Source: Dolomedes plantarius (taxonomy: Eukaryota; Arthropoda; Arachnida; Araneae; Dolomedidae). From it: a stretch of DNA of 64,000 nucleotides. Positions 10,188-20,043 of the stretch are shown here, one piece after another. Positions within the stretch are counted from its first letter, which is position 1, and every line of letters starts with the position of its first letter. The translations under genes and the position numbers were made by a program. Under the pieces are notes generated by a model. The model saw only the letters and a program-made list of their open reading frames with translations, ran no database searches and was not told where the DNA came from. Location of the stretch: assembly GCA_907164885.2 (NCBI GenBank), contig OU015493.1, positions 219,680,781 through 219,744,780 of the forward strand, read 5' to 3'.

Positions 10188-10590
10188 CCCGTCATTTTGA
10201 CGTCATAATGGAAAAAGTATATGAAAGTTAAAAAATATTCCGAATTATCTAAAATATTGCATTTAATCCACACCTTGTAAAAGCAAACACTTTCATTAAT
10301 TTTTATTTATTTAGTTTTTCATGCGATTGGAGTAGTAGACTGCCATCCAACCCGTCATTTTGACATCATAATACTAAAAATGACGTCATAATGGAAAAAG
10401 TATATGAAAGTTTAAAAATATCCCGAATTATCTAAAATATTGCATTTAATCCACACCTTGTAAAAGCAAACACTTTCATTATTTTTTATTTATTTAGTTT
10501 TTCATGCGATTGGAGTAGTAGACTGCCATCCAACCCGTCGTTTTGACGTCATAATACTAAAAATGACGTCATAATGGAAAAAGTATATGA
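10188..10590 (+). repeat. 183-bp satellite with TGACGTCA octamers
   Basis: About 2.3 head-to-tail units; GGAAAAAGTATATGAAAG recurs near 10210, 10393 and 10576 (period about 183 bp). The unit holds 'aacccgtcattttgacgtca' and 'aaaaatgacgtcataatgg', so TGACGTCA palindromes occur repeatedly. No coding potential. Confidence 0.8.
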
Positions 10591-10923
10591 AAGTTAAAAA
10601 TTTTTTTTACAGTTCACTACGCGATTCATTCACGTTCAAGTTTGTTTACTTTCAGAATTCATCGCAAAAGTAAACAGATTTTTAAAAACTGTTAAATATA
10701 CAGCTTAAAACATCCAATTTTTTTTTAGTTCTGAATGTTTTATAGAAAAATAGGCTGAACAAACGTGATTTGATGAGAAGATATTTGTTTTTAGGTAAGA
10801 AAAAATTCTGATCCACATCTGAAATTGAAATTAAGCCTGACCGGCAGTTTGTTTACCGAGGGCTTCAATTGAAAGATGAGTACAGCCCGGAAGTGTCATA
10901 CAGAGACAACGGCTATTATATAT
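10591..10923. other. Unassigned spacer
   Basis: AT-rich sequence between two satellite blocks. No ORF, terminal repeat or RNA gene recognised. Confidence 0.5.
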
Positions 10924-11392
10924 AGGATTCCTTCATATCTCGAAGAAGAAAACAGATACCCATAAGATTGTTGCTTTAGAATGAAAAGAACACGAATGCC
11001 TAAAAATCAATTTAAGGAATTTTTAAAATACGGCCCCCATAGGGACGAGGGGGCAAAACGTGTTTTTCTCATATTCCGTTATATCTCAAAGAAAGAAACA
11101 GATATCGATAAGATTCTTGCTTTAAAATGTAAGGAACATGAACACCTAAAAATCAGTTCAGGATTTTTCAAAATTTGGCTCCCAAGAGGGTTAGGGGAAC
11201 CTAAACGTGTTTTTACGTGTTTTTTACATATTCCGTTATATCTCAAAGAAGGAAACAGATATCCATAACATTCTTGATTTCAAATGTAACAAACACGATC
11301 AATGTCAAGATTTTTCGACATTCGCTTTAGATTTTGTAAAAATTGCTAGAAACAATCCAATAATTTATATTTCCTATATATCACTATTTTGA
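10924..11392 (+). repeat. Diverged satellite modules
   Basis: Three further module A units (CATAAGATTSTTGCTTTARAATG near 10960, 11108 and a weaker one near 11260). Their C/G-run blocks are shortened and mutated, so they look older than the arrays to the left. Confidence 0.75.
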
Positions 11393-12167
11393 ACACCAAA
11401 TTGGTGGTAGGGGAAAAGAGAGAGATCAACCTTAATTAAATGAAGTGTGGAAATGTGTGTGTGTGAATTGTATATATTTCAGTTGTTAGTATGTATACAT
11501 CTAGAGCTCAGGTTAACTCCATTCATTTTTATTATCCTGGGCAACGCCGGGTAATTCTTTGTTTATGAAACCGGCGATTTTCTCAAGGGTTAACAGGGAA
11601 GCCCTTAAACTCCTCGAAGGGCCGGGATCCAGTGGGATATCAATATTGAAAGAAACATTTCAATGCTGACATCAGCAGGGGGGGGGTATTATAATATGCT
11701 GATGGGATGCTGACCAGTGGAGAGGGGTATCGATTGGCATAAAATACAAATATACATATCATACAAGTAAGCTTTATTAAGGGTACACATGTGCAACGCC
11801 GGCTATATAAAGCTAGTGTTACATATTTGGAAAGAGCTTTGAAAACTGATAATTTTTTCTGCGTACACTTATTCTGTTAATTCAATAGTTTTAGAGATAT
11901 TTGGATTCTAATGAAGCGTCATCGCTCTTTGACGATGTAAAAAGGGTGATTGATTCACAGCGTGATTCTCACTAAAAAATGAATCACTGAAATGAAATGT
12001 GTCACCGTGTCTTTTTATTTGAAAAACTAAATATTCAAATTGTTTAATAATAAAAAATACTTTATTGAAACTAAATAGATATATACTGATTTTTGGTGGA
12101 TTTACTGATTTTTGTGTGAAGTGATTAGTACATTTGGCATTTTTTTTCGTTTCTGCCTTTCTTGACA
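11393..12167. other. Helitron-like debris, no gene
   Basis: Contains GGGCAACGCCGGGTAATTC near 11538 and GCAACGCCGGCTATATAAAGCTAG near 11790-11813, both like worn Helitron 3' ends, and an 8-base G-run near 11680. No ORF of substance. Confidence 0.4.
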
Positions 12168-12450
12168 AATCTGGTTGAAACTTCGTATACTTATGTTTTG
12201 AAGCCTGGAGATAATTCTAATATAAGTTTGGAAGCTTTAAAATGCTTATATATAAATACAGTTTTTAAATAATATTTCATCTCAAGGCGTTGGAATCAAT
12301 CATTCATAAGAACTGCGCATGCGCACCTAGATGTTACAAGGTAAATGAACGCATTGAATATTATTAATTTGTAGTTGTTTGGTGTTATTTAAAGTTCATT
12401 TTCTAATATTACTCTTTTTGTTTTACGGATTACCGTTGATACTCTTTACC
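12168..12450 (+). repeat. Helitron-type 5' segment (plus), arm of an inverted pair
   Basis: Reads GACAAATCTGGTTGAAACTTCG, a GCGCATGCGCA palindrome near 12318 and ACGGATTACCGTTGATACTC near 12424. The same order occurs on the minus strand at 14860-15240 and in part at 15600-15780 (+). It lacks the terminal TCTATATA block seen at 15543. Confidence 0.65.
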
Positions 12451-12619
12451 GTTGAAACCCCTATGTGACTTGCTAACTTGCAATTATTTACTTTCTTAAA
12501 TTTGGTATTTTACATATTGTGTTTGTATTTCAGAATGTTTAGTATAATGTATTTTATATTGTTCTTAATTTTATAATTCACGATGTACTTTTAAAAGCAT
12601 AAAAATTAGTATATCTTAA

Positions 12620-14192
12620 CCCGGGAGTAGTCGCGCGTCGGTCTATTTGCCGCCGAAATCAGTTATCTTTCTGTAACCCATCTCCCCTTAAAGGTGCAAT
12701 GGAGAAACTCCGCGTAGCTGACCTTGACTGTCACCCCTGTTGTGTAGTAAAATTGCAAGTCATTCGTGTGTTTTCTCAGAATTTTATTGCATTCTAAACT
12801 TCTTATCGGTCTAAATGACCGCGGCGCGAGCAGTTGCGTAGTTCCTTTTCCCCCTCCCATTCCGCGAATTCCTTGGGAGGGAAGTTTGATTCTTTGAATC
12901 GTAGATTCTCAGTAAGCCTTGTTTGATCAGTAGACTTTAGTCTGTATTTCTTTCTGTTCTTTTGCTAAAAGACCATTTTGCTATTTTTAGTATGTCTAAT
13001 AAAAATTTTTTAACGGTTCAGGAAGCATTAAAACTACTGGAAAAAAGGTAGTTCGTCGCTATTTTTTTAATGAACTGATTTAGATTTATTAAGGGAGCAT
13101 ATAAATGAAAGAACACAAATAACAACATTGGGAAACCCTTTGAAAAGAAGATCAGAGAATTTTGTGGTGAACTCCCAAAAAAATTTCTTCGATCTCCAAA
13201 AACTGAAAGGTGTAGTTTTTGCCCAACAAAGCTAAATCGAAAAACAAAACAATTTTGTGAACATTGTAGTCTGTATATCTACAAAGAACATACGTTTAAT
13301 TTGTGGGTAGAATGTACAAAACAATGCGAGTTTCCTAATGTAGATTAGAAGTTATGAAAATAAAAATCTTTTTCTTTTTTGGATAATACAACTAATGTTT
13401 ATTCTATAATTACAAGAATCGGGTAAGTATTTTTTTAAAAATTATCTCTTTTTAAAATTTTTACTGTAAATGAAAATACAAATTTATTTAACAACGCCAT
13501 AGCAACATTCTTTTATTACAAATTCAATGAATGTTTGGTTCCGGGGTATAACAAAATTAACTTTGCTGGTGTTCAATTCTGTAACATATTTTTCCGAAAT
13601 AATGCTTTTCAATCTACAAGTGGCAATTCATTAAAAATAAATTTTTGCTGCATATTTATAATTTCAGAGAAATTTTCATCCTGTTTTTATTGTTTTAAGA
13701 AATATTATTACATAAACATTAACTGAAATATTAATAGCATGCTTTCAAACATACAATGGATATTTATTTTAATTAAATGAATGAATGATATAAATTGTAT
13801 CTTTTACTGCGGTTCTGTCTTTCAAAATGATTTATTTCAGAACGATTTCAAATTTATAGTTGAAAATTTATACTAATTAGTAATTCACTGTATCTTTATA
13901 AATTCAGTCAAATTATTTAATATTTTTTATTATTTAAAATTATTTTGTAAAAAAAATATTAAAAATATTTATGTAAATGTCAACTGAATATATACTTAAA
14001 TTAAATGTATAGTAATTGTTGTAATATGTATCTTTCCAAATTCAATCAATAATTTTATCTGTATGTTCTCCGTTTCCGATTATCTAGTAACACCTACAAA
14101 TTTCAACTCTGTTTTCGAGGAAGTGGTAGCGGGCGGCAAATGGACGAAACGCGACTATTGGCGTTCTAAGAAAAGGCGCGACTACTCTCAGG
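12620..14192 (+). mobile_element. Internally deleted piggyBac element
   Basis: Flanked by TTAA at 12616-12619 and 14193-14196, the target piggyBac duplicates. Terminal inverted repeats: CCCGGGAGTAGTCGCGC on the left and CCTGAGAGTAGTCGCGC on the right (read inward), followed on both sides by a CATTTGCCGCC/CTATTTGCCGCC subterminal motif. Only the first and last parts of a transposase frame remain. Non-autonomous. Confidence 0.88.
12992..13348 (+). pseudogene. piggyBac transposase remnant (N- and C-terminus)
   Basis: The ATG at 12992 starts MSNKNFLTVQEALKLLEK and then stops at 13051. From about 13078 a fragment resumes (DLLREHINERTQ), shifts frame near 13150, and ends in a cysteine-rich tail (CSFCPTKLNRKTKQFCEHC, then KEHTFNLWVEC) with a stop at 13346-13348. 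A CxxC...CxxC zinc module at the end is typical of piggyBac transposases. The catalytic DDD core is missing, so the product cannot transpose by itself. Confidence 0.75.
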
Positions 14193-14869
14193 TTAACTAA
14201 AAAGAATCAGTCTAAACTTTAAGCACAGATTTGCGATTTATTTACGGTTAACTATGTTTGTGTTTAGCTATTCCATTTGTTTGTTTTAAAAAATAATTTT
14301 TTAAAGATTTTTTTGGTGTTTTATGGTGAAATAGCACTTAAAAATTAAAAAAAGTAACAAAAACTTACCTGTAAATAGCAAATTTTTTTTTATAAATTGG
14401 TCAATTTGAAGTAATTTTTTTAAAATTTAACTAAAATGCCTATAACTCTGCATAAAATTATTAATGCTACTATTTTAATTTCCTTCTCTCACATGATACA
14501 TATGACAGTTATATTCAAAATGACCTACAATCTAAGAGAAAATTTGAAAATGTAAAAATAATGCATGCAATTTTATGTTCTAATATGAAAATATTCCCCG
14601 ATTCATCATTCCTTTCCTTATAAAAACAGCCCCAAATAAAAAAAAACTACAATTATATCACAGAAATATTGAGAACAGTTGTAGACAGAAGCATAAAAAG
14701 AAATAATATTCAAATAAAGTAACTAAATTAAACAAAAAATGACAGATAGTTCAAATTCCACTTCACTATCCCATTGAAATAATATTTAATGGAATAATAA
14801 CTATTATGAAAAAACAAAACAAAAGTGAAAACAGTATGTGACTATCACATAAATATTCCAGAGTATCAA
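14193..14869 (-). repeat. Helitron-type internal segment
   Basis: Holds blocks that recur elsewhere: TGCCTATAACTCTGCATAAA near 14440 and ACATGATACATATGACAG near 14491 (again near 16500), and a TTTTATGTTCTAATATGAAA block near 14572 (again near 15950 and 16580). No ORF. Confidence 0.55.
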
Positions 14870-15262
14870 CGGTAATCCGTATACTGGGAATTAACCCAGT
14901 AGAAAAGTATTAATGAAAAAAAGAAAACTAAAGGATTAATATTAGAAAATTAACTTTAAATAACTCCAAATAACTACGAAATAACAAATCCATGCGTTCA
15001 CTTACCTTGGACATCTAGAATTAACATCCAATAGGTGCGCATGCGCAGTTCTTATGAATGATTGATTCCATCGTCTGGAGATGAAATATTATTTAAATAC
15101 TATTTATTTAGAATTATTTTAAAGCTTCTAAACTTATCCTAGAATTATCTTAAGGCTTCAAAACATAAGTATACCAAGTTTCAACCAGATTCGTAAAAAA
15201 ATGTAGATTTGTATACGTTACATACATACATAGAGACACTTTGCTTTATTTATATAGATAGA
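14870..15262 (-). repeat. Helitron-type 5' end (minus), arm of an inverted pair
   Basis: The minus strand starts near 15262 with CTATATAAATAAAGCAAAG, then runs through GATTTTTACG-like, CAGATTC and GCGCATGCGCA motifs. It is complementary to 12168-12450 over roughly 280 bp. A TC start followed by a TATATAAA run fits Helitron 5' ends. Confidence 0.6.
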
Positions 15263-15542
15263 TATATGTTTTGCCCCGTTAAATAGAAATATATTTATTG
15301 TATTATTTTAGTCCTTTTTGTTAAAAAAATATATTAAAAGCTGAATGCATCAAAGGAAATATATTTTTCAAAATATTAATATGTTTACAATCGAATCCTT
15401 TTAAGTTAAATTCTCCTCATGGTTCCAATTCTTTAGAAATGTGTCCAACTCATAGATTTCGTTATGCATTATTGGAACATTATTGCTTTTTGCAGTAAAT
15501 GTCTTGGAACTCGAAACAATATCCACCCTCCTGGAAATACTC
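15263..15542. other. Spacer between two diverging Helitron-type 5' ends
   Basis: 280 bp of AT-rich DNA, no ORF. Bounded by minus-strand and plus-strand copies of the same 5' end. Confidence 0.45.
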
Positions 15543-16060
15543 TATATAGATAAAGCAGAGTATGTCTATGTATGTATGTATGTATGTAACGTATACAAAT
15601 CTACATTTCTTGACGAATCTGGATGAAACTTCGCATACTTATGTTTTGAAGCCTTAAGACAATTCTAAGATAAGTTTGGAAGCTTTAAAATAAGTATAAA
15701 TAAATACAGTCTTTAAATAATATTTCATCTCTAGGCGTTAGAATCAATCTTTCATAAGAATTGCGCATGCGCACAAGGAAACGTTTTATTAATTTTTGCC
15801 GATGTTCACATTTTCTGTATTCTGTCAATTTTTGTTTAATTTAGTTACATTTTTGCTTCTGTTTGTTTTCTTACTTTTTATGCTTCTGTCTAAAACTCTG
15901 GAATATTTTTTATTATCATTCTAATACTTCGCAAAAATAATACACGCAATTTTATGTTTCAATATGAAAATTTCCCCCGATTCATGATTCCTTTCCTTAT
16001 AAAAATATCCCCAAATAAAAAAACTATTTATTATACACCAATTATGTTCTTTTTTTGTTT
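15543..16060 (+). repeat. Helitron-type 5' end (plus)
   Basis: Starts TCTATATAGATAAAGCAGAG, then (TATG)n near 15570-15587, GACGAATCTGGATGAAACTTCG, GCGCATGCGCACAAGG near 15765 and TATGCTTCTGTCTAAAACTC near 15880. The last blocks match 19860-20028 on the other strand, so the two belong to one family. Confidence 0.65.
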
Positions 16061-16299
16061 ATTTTGTAATTGCTAAGGAAATTGTGTTATTATTGGATAT
16101 TTTTGAAGGCCAGTAAAATATAATTGTTTTATTTACTTTTCTATTTTGCGTTTAGTTAATTTTCCAATTGTTCAGAAATTAATTGTTCAAACAGAATTTA
16201 TTACTTTAAATATTTCAATGGGGGGGGGGTACAGTTTATTCTTTCATCATTTTTTATTATCATTCTCAAGTAGGAATTAAGGTGACTGTCTACGGAGTC

Positions 16300-17160
16300 A
16301 ATTTAAAAAAAAATTAAAGGTTTTTTCATCTTTTATGGTAAAATAGCACTTAAAAATTAAAAAAAGAGACCAAAACCTTACCTGTAAATAGCAACTTTTT
16401 TATAAATTGGTCAATTTAAAGTAATTTTTAATGAAATTTACTTAAAACACCTATCACTCTGCACAAAATCTTAAAGCTAATATTTTAATTTCCATCTCAC
16501 ACATGATACATATGAAAGTTATCTTCAAAATGACCTAAAATCTAAGAGAAAATTTTAAAATGCAAAAATAATACACGCAATTTTATGTTAAAATATGAAA
16601 ATTTTTCCCGATTCGTCATTCCTATCCTTATAACATCAGCCCCAAATAAAATATTTATTATACACCAATTATTTTTGTTCACTTTTTGTTTATTTTGCAT
16701 TTGCTAAGGAAATTTGTTATTACTGGATATTTTTGAAGGGCAGTGAAATTTAATTATGTTCTATTTACTTTTCTATTTTACATTTAGTTAATTTTTTAAT
16801 TATTCACAAATTAATTGTTAAAACAGAATTTATTACTTTAAATATTATATCAATTGGGAGGGGGGGTACAGTTTGTTCTTTCCTCATTTTTTTATTCTCA
16901 TTCTCAAGTAGGAATTAAGGTGACTATCTACGTTCGGAGTCAATTTTATAAAAAATAACTTTTTAAAGTTTTTTTTTTTTGTCTTTTATGGCAAAATAGC
17001 ACATAAGAATTTAAAAAAGTAACAAAAACTTACCTGTAAATAGCATACTTTTTTATAAATTGGTCAATTTGAAGTAATTTTTAATGAAATTTAGCTAAAA
17101 CGCCTATCACTCTGCGCAAAATCCTAATGCTACTATTTTAATTTCCTTCTCATTCCTTTT
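16300..17160 (+). repeat. Tandem pair of about 620-bp AT-rich units
   Basis: AAATAGCACTTAAAAATTAAA, CTTACCTGTAAATAGC, ATAAATTGGTCAATTT and CACTCTGC follow one another near 16340-16460 and again near 16990-17120. An inverted copy lies at 19540-19760 and a direct one at 14320-14460. The GGGGG stretch and CTCAAGTAGGAATTAAGGTGACT precede both units. No coding. Confidence 0.65.
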
Positions 17161-17258
17161 CATTTTTTAGCGGTTTATTATAAACTAGCTGAATACCCGT
17201 GCTTCGCTACGGGGTACATTTTAGGATAATTACAATAGAAAAGTAGTGAAATTGCTTT

Positions 17259-17465
17259 TTAGAGGATTTTCTTATAAACAATATATTTTGTTAGTTTATT
17301 GGGTGGAACTAATATTACCAAGCTCGTCTGCGAATTTACGCGTGAGCAAGCTACGTAAAACTGACAGTGCGAGAAACAATTTTCTCGTAAATGTACGCCA
17401 GCATATTTTAAAGTTTGGCCTTGGGACTTATTTATCGTCATGGCGAAGCATATTTTGAGAGGAAA
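17259..17465 (-). pseudogene. Helitron helicase C-terminal fragment
   Basis: About 68 codons open from a TAA upstream. FPLKICFAMTINKSQGQTLK is helicase motif V/VI-type sequence of PIF1-like Helitron helicases, followed by the YVACSRVNS block containing the arginine finger. Ends 71 bp before the CTAG terminus, a normal spacing for the last ORF. The main helicase body upstream is lost. Confidence 0.8.
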
Positions 17466-17689
17466 TTACAGTTTTATATATAAATTTGATTTAATATCCA
17501 TAAAACTACTAATTTGAAATAAATTTTTTAAAACTTCCTTCTCAATTAGTCTAGTGGTTAAATTTTATCTTTTACTGTATTTTAATATTTTCTTTGTCAA
17601 TTAATTTCTTTGTTATGCACGTGACGCAAAATTAATTTAAAGTATCACAAAAAGAAAAGAAATCTCGTGATCAGCATTTAATAAATTAA

Positions 17690-18260
17690 ATTCAAAACTT
17701 TCCAAACGATTACTGTTTTGGAAGCTAATGTTATGCTAATTTCCAGTAAAAGGTAAAATCATTTGAATACCACACACCAGTGTTCCACTCACACGCAACA
17801 CTATAAACCCCTAAAAGAATGCAAGAATAAAACAAATAAAAAATATAAATCTATTAATTTAAATAATTAAACAAACACAAATGTATAAATTACACAAAAG
17901 TTTACTTACATTCTTTAATCTGTCTATATTTCCAGTAAAGAAATATTTTCGGGGCATTTACAGAACATGGTATATTTCACTTTTGAAAATACGCATTAAA
18001 TGAGCATCATCACAATGAGAAATTTCTGAAATGAGCATGGCAATGAAGATCGTGTGTTTACAAACAACAGCAGTAACCGAAATGCGTTAAAATATAAATT
18101 TTAAGAGTATTATGGTAGTGAGTTGTGTATATAAATAAAAACTTTCCAAAGGATTACTGTTTTGGATGCTAATGTTCTGCTAATATCCATTAAAAGCTTA
18201 AATCATTTGAAAACCACACACCAGTGTTCTACTTACACGCAACACTATAAAACTGAATTG
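17690..18260. repeat. Direct repeat pair, about 450-bp spacing
   Basis: AAACTTTCCAAASGATTACTG through ACACGCAACACTATAAA occurs near 17694-17813 and near 18138-18253. Lies within the Helitron remnant, probably internal duplication. Confidence 0.65.
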
Positions 18261-18347
18261 CAGTACTCTACTTTTATATGGGCATTGAAAATTGTGGTTA
18301 GTAGAGGGCAATACGGGACAATCCACGCATTGTCTATAGACACTTGC

Positions 18348-18564
18348 TATCTTTGGCTATTATTTGATCCGTAATATCTGCCTCATATGCCCTATGTTTC
18401 TAAACGCCATTCCCGAATGAAGAAATCGTGTAGAGGAGGCTTCTGCAACATGGGGACAGAGACAGTTGTTTTGTGACAATTGACTGAAGTGGTGTCATCT
18501 TTGGCTATTATTTGATCCGTAATATCTGCCTCATATGCCGTATGTTTCTAAACGCCATTCCCAT
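18348..18564. repeat. 66-bp direct repeat
   Basis: ATCTTTGGCTATTATTTGATC through CTAAACGCCATTCCC is found at about 18348-18413 and 18498-18563, 150 bp apart, just downstream of the Rep remnant on the minus strand. Confidence 0.7.
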
Positions 18565-18928
18565 ATGAACCACAGCCTAATTCCTTTAAAATGGAACAAA
18601 ATGAGTAACTCCAGTTAATAGTGTAATCCACTACTGCTACAGGGGCATCGAAATGTGAGAATACAGAGTTTAAATCAGCCAAATCTTTAATTATGGTGTA
18701 CATATGACACTTAACTTCTCCAAAAATCTTTGCCTTTGTGATGAGACTCATAAGTGATTTTTGTTTTTGATGAAACACTCTTGCTAACAAATCATGACGA
18801 TCCTGTGGTTTTTGTCCAACTATTCTTTGCTGTTGTTTTCTGATTTCTTCCAGTCTCGCTCCTCTTTCCGGGGTAAAGATTCGGAAAATCATTCGGGAAA
18901 AGCTGAAAAGTATACAACACCAAATCAA
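18548..18928 (-). pseudogene. Helitron Rep/helitron-like N domain fragment
   Basis: 126 codons. The section QKPQDRHDLLARVFHQKQKS, then LITKAKIFGEVKCHMYTI, fits the conserved 'QxPxDRPDLVARVF...IFGxV...YTxE' region of the Helitron-like N domain that precedes the rolling-circle nuclease. It breaks off after this; the HUH and catalytic Tyr motifs are not visible. Confidence 0.75.
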
Positions 18929-20043
18929 TTTAAAAACTAAATACAGTATAAATAACGTAGAAAAAATAACAGTATAAATAGCACAGTATGAATAAAAAGT
19001 ACAGGATGCGGGCAGATATGCTCAGGCCAATAATACGAAAAAAAAATTTTAAATCGTAGTAAGCAATGAAAAATATGTTACACACTTCAATAATACAAAC
19101 AAAACACGATGGTAAAATAGAAAGGAAAGTTAAAACAGAAGTAAGAAGTTAAATTCTAAAAATATAAATGAGGTATAAATCAGCTATCGATTCTAATTTA
19201 TGAATCATTTATCAGGACATGAAAATATTAATGCATGTAAAAAAAATTAACCTTACCTCCATTAATTTCAACACTTCTTGACCTGTGGCTTGTCCAATCA
19301 CGTGAAATATAATTCTTGACAATAATTCTTGTTAACCTAAACTGTTATTTGTGTTTTTTTTATTTAAAAAAGTTATGTTCTCAAAATATGACAATTAAGC
19401 AAAAGATATCATCGAGAAAAAAGAAATCATGCTACTTAAGAAAGTCATACCACAAATTTCTATAAAATTAATGTTCAACTATATTTGACGTACAAAATAA
19501 TGCATATGTAATACATTGCTAACATGTTTTAACATCAAAAATTTCCACAATGAAAAGCTAAAATTAGTTTAAAATATTAGCTTTAGGATTTTGTGCAGAA
19601 TGATAGGTGTTTTAGCTAAATTTCATTAAAAATTACTTCAAATTGATCAATTTATAAAAAAGGTATGATATTTACAGGTAAGTTTTTGTTTCTTTTTTTG
19701 ATTTTTAAGTGTTATTTTAGCATAAAAGATCAAAAAAAACCTTTACAAAATTATTTTTTCTCAAAGCTAAACACAAACAAAATTAACAGTTGTTTTAAAA
19801 CACCTCTGGTAAACATTGTTAAGTTTCGAAGTATTAGAATAATAATAAAAAATATTCCAGAGTTTCAGACAGAAGCATAAAAAGAAAGAATATGCAAAAA
19901 AGTAACTAAATTAAACAAAAATTGACAGAATACAGAAAAAGGGAACACCGGCAATAGAAAATAAAACGTTTCCTTGTGCGCATGCGCAGTTATTATGAAT
20001 GATTGATTCCAACGCTTAAGAGCACCGCGTTGGAAAAACCACA

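Larger units (their letters stand above)
17185..20028 (-). mobile_element. Decayed autonomous Helitron
   Basis: On the minus strand the 3' end is CTAG (17185-17188) preceded by a hairpin, ACCCCGT-loop-ACGGGT, and followed by T in the flank, as Helitrons show. Upstream lie helicase (17259-17465) and Rep-type (18548-18928) remnants in the expected order. The 5' side carries family motifs (GCGCATGCGCA near 19980) but breaks off near 20028 without the TC end. Several direct repeats inside suggest later rearrangement. Confidence 0.75.

Noticed and set aside
10188..10590. CRISPR-like array
   Set aside because: Units are 183 bp head to tail with no short repeat/spacer alternation, and the context is an animal genome.
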